Source of the DNA: an uncultured bacterium
GTDB taxonomy: Bacteria > Bacillota > Clostridia > Lachnospirales > Lachnospiraceae
Length of the DNA: 64,000 nt
Direction of reading: 5' to 3'
Assembly (NCBI GenBank): GCA_947383005.1
Contig: CANDBT010000004.1
Coordinates: 62,001-126,000, forward strand
The notes under the pieces were generated by a model, which saw only the letters and a list, made by a program, of their open reading frames with translations, was not told the DNA's origin and did no database searches. Positions 9,320-19,583 of this stretch are shown piece by piece (the first letter of the stretch is position 1; each line of letters starts with the position of its first letter). The translations under genes and the position numbers were made by a program.

Positions 9320-10816
9320 ATGCTGAAAACGAAGAAATATGAGTTTTGGTTTTGCACCGGTTCACAGGATTTATATGGAGATGAATGTCTGGCGCATGTG
9401 GCAGAGCATTCGCGAATCATTGTGGAAAAGCTGAATCAGTCGGGAGAGCTTCCGTTTGAAGTAGTATGGAAACCCACGTTAATTACCAATGAACTGATCA
9501 GAAAAACATTTAACGAGGCTAATACGACGGAAAACTGTGCGGGGGTAATTACCTGGATGCACACATTTTCACCGGCTAAATCCTGGATATTAGGGCTGCA
9601 GGAATTCCGCAAGCCGCTTTTGCACCTGCATACGCAGTTTAACCAGGAAATCCCTTACGATACGATCGATATGGATTTTATGAATGAAAACCAGTCTGCA
9701 CATGGGGACCGGGAGTATGGCCATATATTCAGCCGCCTGGGCAAAGAACGAAAAGTCATTATGGGCTATTGGGGAGATGTTCAGGTACAAAAAGGGATTG
9801 CTTCCTGGATGAGGACCGCTGTGGGCGTGATTGAGAGCAGCCATATCCGGGTAATGCGCGTGGCTGACAATATGCGCAATGTAGCCGTCACAGAAGGAGA
9901 CAAGGTGGCGGCACAGATCCAGTTTGGCTGGGAAATAGATGCTTATCCGGTTAATGAAATCGCCCAGGCTGTTTCTGCCGTATCCCAGAGCGATATTCAT
10001 GCTCTGACTGACGAATATTACAGTAAATATGAGATTTTGCTGGAAGGGCGTGACGCGGGGGAATTCAGGCGTCATGTTGAAGTGCAGGCGGCTATCGAGT
10101 TAGGGTTTGAGCGCTTTTTGGAAGAGAAAAACTATCAGGCTATTGTCACCCATTTCGGAGATTTAGGAGGGCTTGGACAGCTTCCGGGACTGGCTATCCA
10201 GCATCTGATGGAAAAGGGATATGGTTTTGGCGCTGAGGGAGACTGGAAGACGGCGGCCATGGTTCGTTTGATGAAGATTATGACCGGCGGCAAAAAAGAT
10301 GCCAAAGGAACTTCTTTTATGGAAGATTATACGTATAATCTGGTGCCTGGCAAGGAGGGGATTTTGCAGGCCCATATGCTGGAAGTATGTCCTACCATTG
10401 CCGATGGAAAAATCAGCATCAAAGTTCAGCCTCTTTCCATGGGTGACAGGGAAGATCCAGCCCGGCTGGTATTTACCGCTAAACAAGGCCCGGCTATTGC
10501 CACTTCCCTGATTGATTTAGGCAATCGTTTCCGGCTGATTATCAATACAGTCAACTGTAAGAAAGTAGAAAAGCCCATGCCAAAGCTTCCGGTAGCTACG
10601 GCATTCTGGACACCGGAGCCGAATTTAAAGACAGGAGCCGAAGCATGGATTATCGCTGGTGGCGCTCATCATACGGCATTCAGCTATGACCTTAGCGCGG
10701 AGCAGATGGGTGATTGGGCGGATGCTATGGGGATTGAAGCAGTGTATATCGATCGAGATACAACAATTCGTCAATTAAAAAATGAGCTTCGTTGGAACCA
10801 GGCGGTTTATCGGTAG
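9320..10816 (+). CDS. araA: L-arabinose isomerase
   Basis: Cytoplasmic enzyme converting L-arabinose to L-ribulose, 498 residues, the usual family length. The expected metal/active-site motifs are visible: Glu in [11 protein letters not shown], Glu in [12 protein letters not shown], His in QAHMLEVCP and His in [12 protein letters not shown]. The N-terminal [14 protein letters not shown] is typical of AraA. The ATG has AAAGGAG 8 nt upstream. It is the first enzyme of the araA-araB-araD block, with kinase and epimerase directly downstream and the importer upstream, so the whole uptake-to-xylulose-5-phosphate route is local. Confidence 0.97.
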   Translation: MLKTKKYEFWFCTGSQDLYGDECLAHVAEHSRIIVEKLNQSGELPFEVVWKPTLITNELIRKTFNEANTTENCAGVITWMHTFSPAKSWILGLQEFRKPLLHLHTQFNQEIPYDTIDMDFMNENQSAHGDREYGHIFSRLGKERKVIMGYWGDVQVQKGIASWMRTAVGVIESSHIRVMRVADNMRNVAVTEGDKVAAQIQFGWEIDAYPVNEIAQAVSAVSQSDIHALTDEYYSKYEILLEGRDAGEFRRHVEVQAAIELGFERFLEEKNYQAIVTHFGDLGGLGQLPGLAIQHLMEKGYGFGAEGDWKTAAMVRLMKIMTGGKKDAKGTSFMEDYTYNLVPGKEGILQAHMLEVCPTIADGKISIKVQPLSMGDREDPARLVFTAKQGPAIATSLIDLGNRFRLIINTVNCKKVEKPMPKLPVATAFWTPEPNLKTGAEAWIIAGGAHHTAFSYDLSAEQMGDWADAMGIEAVYIDRDTTIRQLKNELRWNQAVYR

Positions 10817-10830
10817 AAGAGGAGGAAAAA

Positions 10831-12429
10831 ATGAGCTTGCCAAAGGAAGTTATTGACAGTGGGAAAGCGGTACTGGGGATCGAGTTTGGTTCCACCAGAA
10901 TCAAAGCGGTGCTGATTGACGAAACTCATACGCCAATTGCTGCCGGAAGCCATGAATGGGAGAACCGTTTGGAAAACGGGTTTTGGACTTATTCCCTGGA
11001 TGATATTTGGGATGGCCTTAAGAGCTGCTACCGCAGCCTGGCACAAGATGTCCGGGAAAAATACGATACCAAAATCCGTCACCTTTCCGCTATCGGGTTT
11101 TCCGCTATGATGCATGGGTATATGGCATTTGACGGGGAGGGACAATTGCTGGCGCCTTTCCGTACCTGGCGCAACGGGACTACCGGTCCGGCAGCCGAAG
11201 CGCTGACAAAGTTGTTCCAATATAATATTCCTCAGCGGTGGAGTATTGCCCATTTGTATCAGGCAATATTGAACGAGGAGGAACATGTGCCGGAAATTAA
11301 ATTTTTGACTACTTTGGCCGGATATATTCACTGGAAAATGACTGGCCGGAAAATTCTTGGCGTCGGCGATGCTTCTGGCATGTTCCCCATTGATATTGCG
11401 ACAAAGACCTACGATAGCAATATGGTGGAGAAATTTGATGCCTTGATAGCAGAAAAGAATTATCCGTGGAAGCTGGAAGAAATCCTGCCGGAAATTTTGC
11501 TGGCGGGAGAAGAAGGAGGCTTGCTGACTCAGGAAGGGGCAAAACTTCTTGACGAGAGTGGGGAGCTGGAAGCCGGGATTCCTGTTTGTCCTCCTGAGGG
11601 AGATGCAGGAACAGGCATGGCCGCTACAAACAGTGTAGCCGTATCGACAGGAAATGTGTCTGCCGGGACTTCGGCTTTTGTTATGGTAGTACTGAAAGAC
11701 CAGCTCAAGAAAATCCATCCGGAGATAGATTTGGTAACTACGCCGGACGGCAGTCTGGTAGGCATGGTCCATACCAACAATTGTACTTCTGATCTGAACG
11801 CGTGGGTGGAATTATTTAAGGAATTTGCAGAAAGCTTTGGCATTGAGGCAGATAAAAACCGTCTGTATGAGGTACTGTACAAGAAGGCTCTGGAAGGGGA
11901 AAGCGACTGCGGCGGGATGCTGTCCTACGGATTTTTGTCCGGTGAGAACATTATGCAGGTTTCTGAAGGACGTCCGATGGTGGTTCGTACACCAGAGAGC
12001 CGTTTTACCCTGGCGAACTTTATGCGCTCCCATTTATATGCGGCTTTGGGCGCATTGAAGGTAGGAATGGATATTCTGACACAGGAGGAACAGGTGCCGG
12101 TAGAACAGATATTTGGCCATGGCGGATTTTTCAAAACACCCGTTGTAGGCCAGCGGATCATGGCGGCGGCGATGAATACCCCGGTTGCCGTAATGGAAAC
12201 GGCAGGGGAAGGCGGCCCATGGGGGATTGCCCTTCTGGCTTCCTATATGGTTCGGAAGAAGGAAGGAGAGCTGTTGGGAGATTATCTTTCCAATCAGGTC
12301 TTTGCCGGAAGCCAGGCGGTTCGGATGGAGCCGGTGCAGGATGACGTGCGCGGATTTGAACAGTTTATCCGGAAATTTAAAGAGGGTATTCTGGCGGAGC
12401 AGAAGGCAGGAGAGTGTGTGCTGCCATAG
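10831..12429 (+). CDS. araB: L-ribulokinase (FGGY family)
   Basis: FGGY sugar kinase, 532 residues from the ATG at 10831, which has GGAGGAAAAA directly upstream; the upstream in-frame ATG at 10792 lies inside araA. N-terminal phosphate-binding loop [15 protein letters not shown]; the second actin-like domain carries GHGGFFKTP and [10 protein letters not shown]. It should phosphorylate L-ribulose to L-ribulose-5-phosphate. The sequence is not the Escherichia coli AraB type in detail, so the assignment rests on the FGGY family plus position between araA and araD. Spacing to araA is 14 bp and to araD 23 bp, consistent with one operon. Confidence 0.88.
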   Translation: MSLPKEVIDSGKAVLGIEFGSTRIKAVLIDETHTPIAAGSHEWENRLENGFWTYSLDDIWDGLKSCYRSLAQDVREKYDTKIRHLSAIGFSAMMHGYMAFDGEGQLLAPFRTWRNGTTGPAAEALTKLFQYNIPQRWSIAHLYQAILNEEEHVPEIKFLTTLAGYIHWKMTGRKILGVGDASGMFPIDIATKTYDSNMVEKFDALIAEKNYPWKLEEILPEILLAGEEGGLLTQEGAKLLDESGELEAGIPVCPPEGDAGTGMAATNSVAVSTGNVSAGTSAFVMVVLKDQLKKIHPEIDLVTTPDGSLVGMVHTNNCTSDLNAWVELFKEFAESFGIEADKNRLYEVLYKKALEGESDCGGMLSYGFLSGENIMQVSEGRPMVVRTPESRFTLANFMRSHLYAALGALKVGMDILTQEEQVPVEQIFGHGGFFKTPVVGQRIMAAAMNTPVAVMETAGEGGPWGIALLASYMVRKKEGELLGDYLSNQVFAGSQAVRMEPVQDDVRGFEQFIRKFKEGILAEQKAGECVLP

Positions 12430-12452
12430 GGCGTGCCGGGAAGGAGAATATT

Positions 12453-13142
12453 ATGCTGGAAGAATTAAAGAAGAAGGTATATGAGGCAAACATGCTGCTG
12501 CCGGAGTATGGCCTTGTGACGTTTACCTGGGGCAACGTCAGTGCCATCGACCGGGAGAGCGGCTATTTTGTCATCAAACCCAGCGGGGTGGAATATAAAA
12601 AGCTGAGTCCGGAAGATATGGTGGTTATGGATTTGGAAATGAACAAGATAGAAGGCAAGCTGAACCCGTCTTCCGATACAGCGACGCATTGCCAGTTGTA
12701 TAAGGCGTTTCCCAGCATCGGCGGGATTGTCCATACCCATTCTTCATGGGCTACCAGTTGGGCGCAGGCCGGGCGGGGAATCCCCTGCTATGGGACTACG
12801 CATGCTGATTATATCTATGGGGAGATTCCCTGTGTCCGCAACCTGACAAAGGAAGAACTGGAAAATTACGAGGAAAACACGGGAAAACTGATTGTTGAGC
12901 ATTTCCGGAATTTGGATGTAGAGGCCATTCCCTGTGTGCTGTGCAAAAACCATGGCCCGTTTGCCTGGGGGAAGGATGCTCATGAAGCCGTCCATAATGC
13001 CGTCGTCTTAGAGGAAGTTGCCAAGATGGCAGCCCGCTGCGAAATGATTAATCCCCAAGTGAAGGCAGCACCGCAGGAGCTGCAGGATAAGCATTATTTC
13101 CGCAAGCACGGAGCGAATGCCTATTATGGGCAGAAGGCGTGA
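12453..13142 (+). CDS. araD: L-ribulose-5-phosphate 4-epimerase
   Basis: Class II aldolase/epimerase of 229 residues, the standard AraD length, making D-xylulose-5-phosphate. Zinc-ligand histidines are visible in [13 protein letters not shown] and [10 protein letters not shown]; the substrate motif NPSSDTATH is intact, and [12 protein letters not shown] is typical. ATG at 12453 is chosen over an in-frame ATG at 12414 because AAGGAG lies 6 nt upstream. Last gene of the arabinose block; a strong terminator follows at 13172. Confidence 0.95.
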   Translation: MLEELKKKVYEANMLLPEYGLVTFTWGNVSAIDRESGYFVIKPSGVEYKKLSPEDMVVMDLEMNKIEGKLNPSSDTATHCQLYKAFPSIGGIVHTHSSWATSWAQAGRGIPCYGTTHADYIYGEIPCVRNLTKEELENYEENTGKLIVEHFRNLDVEAIPCVLCKNHGPFAWGKDAHEAVHNAVVLEEVAKMAARCEMINPQVKAAPQELQDKHYFRKHGANAYYGQKA

Positions 13143-13171
13143 TAAAAATAGATGCGATGCATTTCCAAAAA

Positions 13172-13226
13172 AATAAGCAGCATTTGTCACAGAAATCCAG
13201 TGGCAATATACTGCTTATTCTTTTTC
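13172..13226 (+). terminator. Terminator of the arabinose operon
   Basis: AATAAGCAG (13172-13180) pairs with CTGCTTATT (13211-13219). Inside, TTGTCAC (13184-13190) pairs with GTGGCAA (13200-13206, one G-T pair). A run of T follows (13221-13225). It ends 6 bp before the first codon of the truncated kinase gene. Confidence 0.85.
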
Positions 13227-13231
13227 GGTAG

Positions 13232-14509
13232 ATGTTGGTGTCACCGTTGGCAAATGCTATCCAGCAAATGCACGATAAAAATATGATCCACCGGGATATC
13301 AACCCCAATAACATCATGGTGATGCCAGATGGGGGAGTGAGGCTTCTGGATTTTGGCACGGCGAAAGATTTTACCGCGGGGAAGGGCGGAAATACCCAAT
13401 TGGTGGCGACTATGGGGTTCAGCCCGCCGGAACAGTATATAAAAGGCGGGAATATCGGCCCCTGGACAGATGTTTATGCGCTGTGTGCCACGATGGTTTA
13501 TATGGTGACGGGAAGTAAACCGCCGGAAGCCATGGAGCGGATGCTTAAGGATACGCTGGATTTAAAGCCGGATAAGAAATCCGGGTTGACGGAAAAAGTG
13601 GTAAAGGTGTTAAAGGCGGGGCTGGCATTGCAGACAGGGCAGCGGATCCAAAATATGGAAGAATTGTTTTCCCGGTTACAGAAAGCGGCCGATGGGAATA
13701 AAAACCTAAAATTGGCTGTAGCTGGCGCTGGTGTTTTTGGTGTATTGGCAGTTGCCGCTGCTTTGGGTATCTATTTTCGGCCGGGTACGAGGACATGGAC
13801 GGAAGACGGGGTGACTTATACGGGAAAAAAAGCTTGGGGGAAAATCCAAGGCGATGGGACAGCCGTGTATGAAGACGGAAGAGTCTATGTGGGAGAATTC
13901 CGAAAAGGGATAAAGGAAGGGGAAGGAGTACTGTATTACCCGGAGGATGATGAATACGACCGGATGAAATATGAAGGAACGTTTGTGAATGGTGAGAAAC
14001 AGGGAAAAGGAATCATGATTTGGAAAAGCGGAGATAGATATGAGGGGGACTGGGTGGAAGGGAGCAGGGAAGGAACAGGTGTATATCAGTGGGCAGATGG
14101 GAGAAAATATGAGGGCGAATGGTTGAAAGGTGAAAAAAGCGGCACAGGAGTGATGACCTGGAAAAATGGGGACAGGTATGATGGTGAGTTTAAAAATGAT
14201 GCCAGAAACGGAACAGGAATTCTCTTTTATGGTGAAAATAGCCAACTTGATCGGTATGAAGGGGAGTTTAAAAATGATAAACGGGAGGGAACAGGTACAT
14301 TTATACGGAAAGACGGAGGGTGGATTGATGGTGAGTGGCATAATGATAATATAGAAGGAAAAGGCACTTATTATTATGCGGAAAATGATGATACATATAT
14401 AAAATATGTTGGCGAGTTTGCAAACGGTTCATGGAGTAACTGTGAAGGCGTATTTTACTTAAAAGACGGTACGATAAAAAAGTGGAAAGACAATCGATTA
14501 CAAGATTAG
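13232..14509 (+). pseudogene. Ser/Thr kinase-MORN protein, N-terminally deleted
   Basis: 425 residues. It begins inside a protein-kinase domain: catalytic loop HRDINPNN (20-27) and LLDFGTAKDF (38-47) are present, but the N-lobe (glycine loop, ATP-binding Lys, helix C) is absent. An in-frame TAG lies directly before the ATG, and only 90 bp, mostly the terminator, separate it from araD, so the missing part is not nearby. After the C-lobe come a predicted transmembrane segment (about 160-181) and roughly nine MORN repeats (YEGEWLKGEKSGTG pattern) to the C-terminus. Intact relatives are membrane-anchored kinases. As it stands it cannot be an active kinase; the MORN part could still be made. No convincing ribosome site. 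Confidence 0.75.
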
Positions 14510-14516
14510 GATGGAA

Positions 14517-14560
14517 AAGTTTTAGCCTCTTGCCCTGGAAGGCAAGGGGCTTAACTTATA
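14517..14560 (+). terminator. Hairpin after the MORN gene
   Basis: Stem AGCCTCTTGCC / GGCAAGGGGCT, flanked by AAGTTTT and AACTT which extend the pairing. It lies between two convergent genes and could serve both. Confidence 0.6.
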
Positions 14561-14576
14561 CAAGGAAATGTTGATT

Positions 14577-14816
14577 TTAATGACCGTTCATCATGTACTC
14601 TAAAAGCAAGTTTACATCATCCGGGTCAGAGGCAACCAGTTCCAGTTCATTGATGATGGTATCGTCGGAAAACAGCTTGCTGATAGCAAGATATTTGGTC
14701 AGTTCGGATTTTAAGTTTAAGCGGTCGCCTTCCTTGGAAATCAATTCTACGCTTCCTTTGCATTCTTTAATAACTTCCAAAAATTTTACGGGATCTTCCA
14801 CATTATAAATTTTCAT
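14577..14816 (-). CDS. Small conserved acidic protein, function unknown
   Basis: 79-residue acidic protein with no recognisable domain, signal peptide or membrane segment. A canonical GGAGG lies 8 nt upstream of the ATG, and the reading frame has normal composition for its neighbours, so it is probably expressed. It looks like a short alpha/beta protein (hydrophobic pattern VELISKEGDRLNL, KYLAISKLF, NELELVASD). It is monocistronic, convergent with the MORN gene; no neighbour suggests a role. I do not assign a function. Confidence 0.65.
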   Translation of the reverse strand: MKIYNVEDPVKFLEVIKECKGSVELISKEGDRLNLKSELTKYLAISKLFSDDTIINELELVASDPDDVNLLLEYMMNGH

Positions 14817-15012
14817 GGTAATTATCCTCCATTCCGCCGGGTTCCCGGCATGTTGCGCTTTTTCTTGGATACCGGCTTTATTTTAGCAATCCGGCCAAAG
14901 GTTTTCAATATTTAATTTTTACAATAAAATTGAATGTTTTCTGCAAAAAATAGGCAGTTATTGGTAATAGTTCAGACGGCGGGGAATTTTCTGCGCTGAT
15001 CGTATGAAAATG
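14817..15012. other. Intergenic region with a solitary GTTCAGACGG repeat arm
   Basis: 196 bp. The stretch GTTCAGACGGCGGGGAATTT (14971-14990) is identical to the right arm of the element at 58429-58576, here without a partner arm, followed by CTGCGCTGATCGTA, which echoes the element at 27905. No gene seen. Confidence 0.6.
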
Positions 15013-16236
15013 TTACGCCAGGCTTTGCATATACTGATGCATGGATTCCGCCACCACTTTGCTGTGGGCCACGGCTTCCACTACGGTTCTGGCCCCGTTG
15101 ACCACGTCCCCGGAGGCGAAGATCCCCGGTCTGCTGGTGTGGCCTGTCTCGTCCGCCACTAAAAGCCCACGTGTGTTGGCTTTGAGACCTTCCGTGGTGC
15201 TGACGATGCGGTTCTGGGGGCCCTGGCTGATGGAGATGATGACGCTGTCCGCAGGATAGAGTTTCTGTGAGTCCGGCACATCCGCAAAGCTTCCGTCTTC
15301 CTGCTCGATGATGTCTTTGAAGATAACGCCCTCGTCGGTGATCTCCACAGGAGCCTTATTGTATTCGAACTGAACGCCCTCCAACTGGGCATAGCTGAAT
15401 TCGTGTTGGCTTGCGGCCACCTTCTGGGTCAGGGAGAAACAGGTGAGGGACCGGACTCCCTTGCGGACGGCGGTTCTCGCCACATCCATGGCGGCATTGC
15501 CTGCGCCGATGACGATGACCCGCTCTCCCAGATTATAGCTGTCTGGGTTGTTCAGGTAATTGATCCCAAAATGGACATGTCCCAGAGTCTCCCCTTTGAT
15601 GTGGAGAGCATTGGGCTTCCACACGCCGGTACCCACGAAAATGGCCTTGTAGCCGTCCCGAAACAGATCGTCCACCCCGATGGCCCCGCCGATATGGGTA
15701 TTGGGCCGGAATTTGATGCCTTTTAAATCCAGATGACGGTATTTGAAGTCGTCGAGAACGGATTTGGGAAGGCGGAATTCCGGGATGCCGTAGCGGAGCA
15801 CGCCGCCGATCTTGTCTTTTCCCTCAAAGATGGTCACGTCATACCCGTATCTGGCCAGAATGACAGCGATGGTCAGGCCTGCCGGGCCGGAGCCGATGAT
15901 GGCTGCCTTGATCCCGTTTGAGGCGGAGGGGCCTTTGGTCATCTTGCTGGCGTAGGTGGAGGAGATGTAGTTTTCGATGGTGGAGAAATGGACCGGAGCT
16001 CCCTTTTTTCCGAGAACACAGTGCCCTTCACACTGATTTTCGTGATTGCATACAAGACTGCACACAGTGGTTAGGGGATTGTTCTCGAAGAGAATTTTTC
16101 CGGCGTCGTCCAGCTTCTTGTCCTTTAGCAGCCGGATGATCTCAGGAATAGGGGTGTGTATGGGACAACCCTTCTGACACTGAGGAACCTTGCAGCCGAG
16201 ACAGCGGTTTGCCTCGTCCATAACGTGTAATGCCAT
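15013..16236 (-). CDS. GltD-like NAD(P)-dependent FAD/FeS oxidoreductase
   Basis: 407-residue flavoprotein of the glutamate-synthase small-subunit/NfnB/dihydropyrimidine-dehydrogenase family. An N-terminal Cys-rich domain (CLGCKVPQCQKGCP, CSLVCNHENQCEGHC) should bind two 4Fe-4S clusters. It is followed by an FAD-binding GSGPAGLTIA motif near residue 113, an NAD(P)-binding GAGNAAMDVA near 247 and a C-terminal GIFASGDVV. No large glutamate-synthase subunit or NfnA partner is adjacent, so the electron partner is unknown. A cre-like sequence (TGTAAGCGCTTTCT) about 25 bp upstream suggests carbon catabolite control. A standalone GltD homologue of this length is common in clostridia. Confidence 0.85.
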   Translation of the reverse strand: MALHVMDEANRCLGCKVPQCQKGCPIHTPIPEIIRLLKDKKLDDAGKILFENNPLTTVCSLVCNHENQCEGHCVLGKKGAPVHFSTIENYISSTYASKMTKGPSASNGIKAAIIGSGPAGLTIAVILARYGYDVTIFEGKDKIGGVLRYGIPEFRLPKSVLDDFKYRHLDLKGIKFRPNTHIGGAIGVDDLFRDGYKAIFVGTGVWKPNALHIKGETLGHVHFGINYLNNPDSYNLGERVIVIGAGNAAMDVARTAVRKGVRSLTCFSLTQKVAASQHEFSYAQLEGVQFEYNKAPVEITDEGVIFKDIIEQEDGSFADVPDSQKLYPADSVIISISQGPQNRIVSTTEGLKANTRGLLVADETGHTSRPGIFASGDVVNGARTVVEAVAHSKVVAESMHQYMQSLA

Positions 16237-16261
16237 AATAAAGAACCATTCCTTTCATATT

Positions 16262-16275
16262 TGTAAGCGCTTTCT
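16262..16275. promoter_or_regulatory. Candidate cre (CcpA) site
   Basis: TGTAAGCGCTTTCT matches the catabolite-responsive-element pattern TGWAARCGNTWNCW except for the final base. It lies 26-39 bp upstream of the GltD-like start codon. Prediction only. Confidence 0.5.
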
Positions 16276-16379
16276 TTTTAACCCTTTCAGTTTATCACAA
16301 CCTGGTAGGGAATGCTACGGGGGACCCTGCATTTTTTGAAAAGGATTTCCAGCAACGGGGAAACAAGGATTTCGGGAAT

Positions 16380-16757
16380 TTATAAGCGTATTCCGCACTC
16401 AGGACAAAAACGATGGCCTTTTTCCATTTTATAGCCGCAGTTATGGCAACGGATAAAATCTTTGTCTGCCATATGATCGCCGTAATTGCTGGGGATAATG
16501 TCTTGCGGCAAAGAAGTCACTTGGCCATGCTGGATTTGCCGGCCCAAATCTGTGCTGATTGGCACAGTGGTATGACAGCAATTAATCTGAACATAATAGT
16601 TATGCCCCCATTTAATGATGGGTATAAAAAATAAGCTGAAATAGGAATAAGCCACATATACTTCCAAATGGCCATTGCGGCCGCAATGGCCGCATACGAT
16701 TACTTGGTCAAAGTTCAGTTTTTTCCGTCCTTGTCCGGTACCCATGATTAGAAACAT
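16380..16757 (-). CDS. Zinc-ribbon protein, possibly membrane-associated
   Basis: 125 residues from the ATG at 16757, which has CGGAGG 8 nt upstream; a longer in-frame start at 16856 lacks a ribosome site. Two Cys pairs near the N-terminus (CGHCGRNG) and a C-terminal zinc ribbon (CHNCGYKMEKGHRFCPECG) frame a central hydrophobic stretch (YSYFSLFFIPIIKW). The family (zinc ribbon around an aromatic/hydrophobic centre) is widespread in Firmicutes and has no agreed function. Single gene, same direction as its neighbours. Confidence 0.7.
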   Translation of the reverse strand: MFLIMGTGQGRKKLNFDQVIVCGHCGRNGHLEVYVAYSYFSLFFIPIIKWGHNYYVQINCCHTTVPISTDLGRQIQHGQVTSLPQDIIPSNYGDHMADKDFIRCHNCGYKMEKGHRFCPECGIRL

Positions 16758-16888
16758 GATGTTGCCTCCGTTATTTTGATAAGATAAGGTAACCTGTAAA
16801 GGAATTGTATCACAATCCGGCGGCTTGTCAATATTGCTACAGTTCAGGTGGGGCATTTTTGCCTGTAATTTTGTTTTTCTATTTATAG

Positions 16889-16955
16889 GATGCGCACTAC
16901 GCTCATCATGAAAATAGTTGCTACCGCAACTGTGCTTTGGCGCGAGTGTGCGTCA
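16889..16955. repeat. Inverted repeat downstream of the MATE gene
   Basis: GATGCGCACT near 16889 pairs imperfectly with AGTGTGCGTC ending near 16952, followed by a T-rich stretch that starts inside the MATE 3' end. Small palindromic element or overlapping terminator. Confidence 0.4.
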
Positions 16956-18338
16956 GGATTTACATTTTTTTAAGTTGCGGATGACAATCCATGCGGTAAT
17001 GGCAGCGGTTATACCCACGGATATATTGCTGACCATCATGACAATACCTACGCATTCGCTTCCCCAGCCGGTAAAGGTTTGTAAAAACCAAAGAACAGGA
17101 ATGCGAAACAAAAAGACCCGGGAAAAATTAAGCGCCAGAGAAAGTTTTGTTTTTCCCAGCCCATAGAGCAGCGCTAAAACTGCGGCATTGATTCCCAAGG
17201 TAATGGTGCCAAGCGCTTCAAAACGGTGTATTTTCACGATCATTTGATGGAAAGCTTCATCTTTTCCATCGAACAGGCTGCTGATAAAGTCCAGATGATA
17301 CATGATAAGCCCATAAAAAACAATGCCGATTACCACATTGATAATCAACGTCTTTTTAAAAGCATCGATAGCCCGCCCTTTATTTTTGGCGCCCATATTT
17401 TGACTGATAATAGCGGCAGCGCCTTCCTGAAATCCATTTTGCGGGTTGTTGGTAATGCCGCCGATATTGTTGGAAACCCCCAGAGCGCCGACCGTCAGCG
17501 CGCCATACAAGGTACTCATGGAATTAACGATTATTTTGCCGAAAGCAAAAAGCATCTTTTCTGTAATGACGGGGATGGAGCTTGTGATCATGGGGGAAAT
17601 CACTTCTTTTTTACCTGTGACTGCTTTTAGTGAAAAGCGAAAAGCAGGGCTGTCATAGCTTTGGCTGTTGATTATGGCGAAGAAAAGAAGGCTGGCCTGG
17701 GACAGCAGGGAGGCGAGGGCAATCATTACCAGATTTCCGTTAAGAATATAGACAAAAAGTGCGGTTAAGGTAAGTTTTACCCCAATAACAATTAAATTCA
17801 AATACAAGATGCGCCGGGAATTGCCGCGGGCACGTTCCACGGCGATATATACATTGTTCATAAAAGAAATAACCATGGTGATCAGTTCTACGGCAAAGTA
17901 TGATTTGCCCTCGGCAATCAGTTCTGCCGGTGTTCCCGCCATAGCCAGGAATTGTTCGGTAAAAGGCAGGATTCCTGCAAGCACGGCCATTCCCAGGCTT
18001 ATACACATGATATAAAGGCTGCTGACCCGTTCCTGGACCATTTGGTAATTCCCCTGTCCGTAGGCCAGGCTGATTTTAATTCCCGCACCGACAGCCAGGC
18101 CACCACCTAATGCGGAAAGCATCAGATTGATTTGGGACAGATAAGCTACCGCGGATACGGAAGAGGCGCTGATATGGGAAGCCATCATGGTATCCAATAT
18201 TTTAAAAAGCTGGTTCAGGCTTTGATATAGCGCTAATGGAGTACCGACCTGCAAGAGGACTTTCCACATGCTTCCGTGAAGGCTGAATTCCCGGAACGCT
18301 TCGTCTTTTTTCGATAAACTTGCTTGAGTAATTGCCAT
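16953..18338 (-). CDS. MATE family efflux transporter
   Basis: Multi-spanning exporter (about 12 membrane segments), 461 residues from the ATG at 18338. An AGGAGAG ribosome site supports this start over the in-frame ATG at 18371. It has the features of NorM/DinF-like cation-coupled MATE pumps: N-half GSMWKVLLQVGTPLALYQSLNQLF and MASHISASSVSAVAYLSQINL, and the repeated half with GVSNNIGGITNNPQNGFQEGAAAIISQN. It probably exports drugs or metabolites; the substrate cannot be read from sequence. Divergent from the AraC-family gene at 18574, which might regulate it. Confidence 0.9.
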   Translation of the reverse strand: MAITQASLSKKDEAFREFSLHGSMWKVLLQVGTPLALYQSLNQLFKILDTMMASHISASSVSAVAYLSQINLMLSALGGGLAVGAGIKISLAYGQGNYQMVQERVSSLYIMCISLGMAVLAGILPFTEQFLAMAGTPAELIAEGKSYFAVELITMVISFMNNVYIAVERARGNSRRILYLNLIVIGVKLTLTALFVYILNGNLVMIALASLLSQASLLFFAIINSQSYDSPAFRFSLKAVTGKKEVISPMITSSIPVITEKMLFAFGKIIVNSMSTLYGALTVGALGVSNNIGGITNNPQNGFQEGAAAIISQNMGAKNKGRAIDAFKKTLIINVVIGIVFYGLIMYHLDFISSLFDGKDEAFHQMIVKIHRFEALGTITLGINAAVLALLYGLGKTKLSLALNFSRVFLFRIPVLWFLQTFTGWGSECVGIVMMVSNISVGITAAITAWIVIRNLKKCKS

Positions 18339-18450
18339 AATTTCTCTCCTGTCAGAAATTTCTTGTTTCAATTTATTGTTTCATAGGAAATGCGCCCCGT
18401 GATCAGTAACAAGTGAGCCAATGTCTGTGGCGGAGCAGGATTCTTTGTCC

Positions 18451-18479
18451 TTGTCATAATTTCCCTTTTATTGTATAAT
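18451..18479 (+). promoter_or_regulatory. Promoter of the AraC-family gene
   Basis: TTGTCA (18451-18456), 17-bp spacer, TATAAT (18474-18479). Near-consensus sigma-A promoter about 95 bp upstream of the start codon at 18574. Confidence 0.6.
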
Positions 18480-18573
18480 AAAATTTATGTGATTTCTATT
18501 GATTTTATGGGATATTATGAATAAAATACTGATTTTTTGCTATTACTTTTAAAACAGGCAGGAAGGAATTTGC

Positions 18574-19416
18574 ATGAAAGTTAAATTTCCAACAATAACA
18601 GATATTTATGTTGATCGTGTACATCGCAATGCCGGTTTTTCCATGCGGGAAGATCATGTTCATCCATATTTTGAGATTTATTATGTATGCGAAGGGAAAT
18701 GCAGCTTCTTTTTAAACGATACCCTCTATGCCCTCAGTTCCGGAGATTTTATGCTGATTGCGCCAGGGGATCTGCATCATACATTATATTTGCCGGATGA
18801 GGATTGTGATCGGATAACTCTTTATTTCAGCGAAGGGCATTTCCTTCCCGTCCTGCTTTCTTATTTCCCTGATTTCAATCAGGCAATACTGCAGTCCGGC
18901 CCCATCGTGCTCCGGCCGGAAGGAGAAGAACCGGCGTTTTCGATTCTTCATCATATGCTGTCAGAATGTTCCCGCCATGATCCATATGGCAGTTTGATGC
19001 TTCATTCTTATCTGTATCAGCTTTTTTGTGTATTGCTGCGCTATCGGATGGAAAATGTGGGTGGTTTGGAAATCTCTGCCGGCAAAGACAAGGAAGTGAT
19101 TCAGGCAGCAAAGTATATCTATCAAAATTTTGCATCTCCCCTTACTCTTGCAGAAGTGGCCGCTGTAGCTGGTTTGAGTCCGACTTATTTTTCAAAAAAA
19201 TTCAAACAGGTTATTGGTCTTGGGTTTAAGGAATATGTCGGTTTTGTCCGCATGAAAAATGCTGCTTCGGATTTGCTTAACACCAAACGTTCGGTGACGG
19301 ATATCGCTCTGGATAACGGTTTTGCTGATGGGAATTATTTTAAAGATTCTTTTAAAAAGACGTATGGATGCTCTCCTCGGGAATATCGGAAGAAAGCAGG
19401 AGATAATAAAAAATGA
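18574..19416 (+). CDS. AraC family transcriptional regulator
   Basis: 280 residues: N-terminal cupin sensor (about 1-150, with HVHPYFEIYYVCEG and a jelly-roll pattern) and C-terminal AraC double HTH (about 178-275, ending CSPREYRKKAG). AGGAAGGAATTTGC supplies the ribosome site. It lies between a divergent MATE pump and a downstream polar amino-acid ABC system. Either could be its target; the sequence does not decide. Confidence 0.88.
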   Translation: MKVKFPTITDIYVDRVHRNAGFSMREDHVHPYFEIYYVCEGKCSFFLNDTLYALSSGDFMLIAPGDLHHTLYLPDEDCDRITLYFSEGHFLPVLLSYFPDFNQAILQSGPIVLRPEGEEPAFSILHHMLSECSRHDPYGSLMLHSYLYQLFCVLLRYRMENVGGLEISAGKDKEVIQAAKYIYQNFASPLTLAEVAAVAGLSPTYFSKKFKQVIGLGFKEYVGFVRMKNAASDLLNTKRSVTDIALDNGFADGNYFKDSFKKTYGCSPREYRKKAGDNKK

Positions 19417-19517
19417 TAGACAGAATTGCTTTAGTGTGCTAATATGTTACCGTGCAGAAGGACATACTATTGCGAAGCGTTTTAAAACAGCAAGGTATTT
19501 CCCGACGGTAATTGACA

Positions 19518-19560
19518 GTAACGGTTCAGACGGGCAAGAAGTACCCGTCTGAACTGTTGC
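19518..19560 (+). repeat. GTAAC-type short palindrome (complete hairpin)
   Basis: GTAACGGTTCAGACGGG pairs with CCCGTCTGAACTGTTGC around a 9-nt loop. Most compact member of the dispersed GTAACNGTTCAG family, located between the AraC gene and the ABC operon; it could form an mRNA hairpin. Confidence 0.75.
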
Positions 19561-19583
19561 GCAAAATGAGGAGGAGCAAGAAA

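Noticed and set aside
10807-11772. 321-codon open frame on the minus strand inside araB
   Set aside because: Fully antisense to a well-supported gene, no family resemblance, no ribosome site; shadow of biased codon use.
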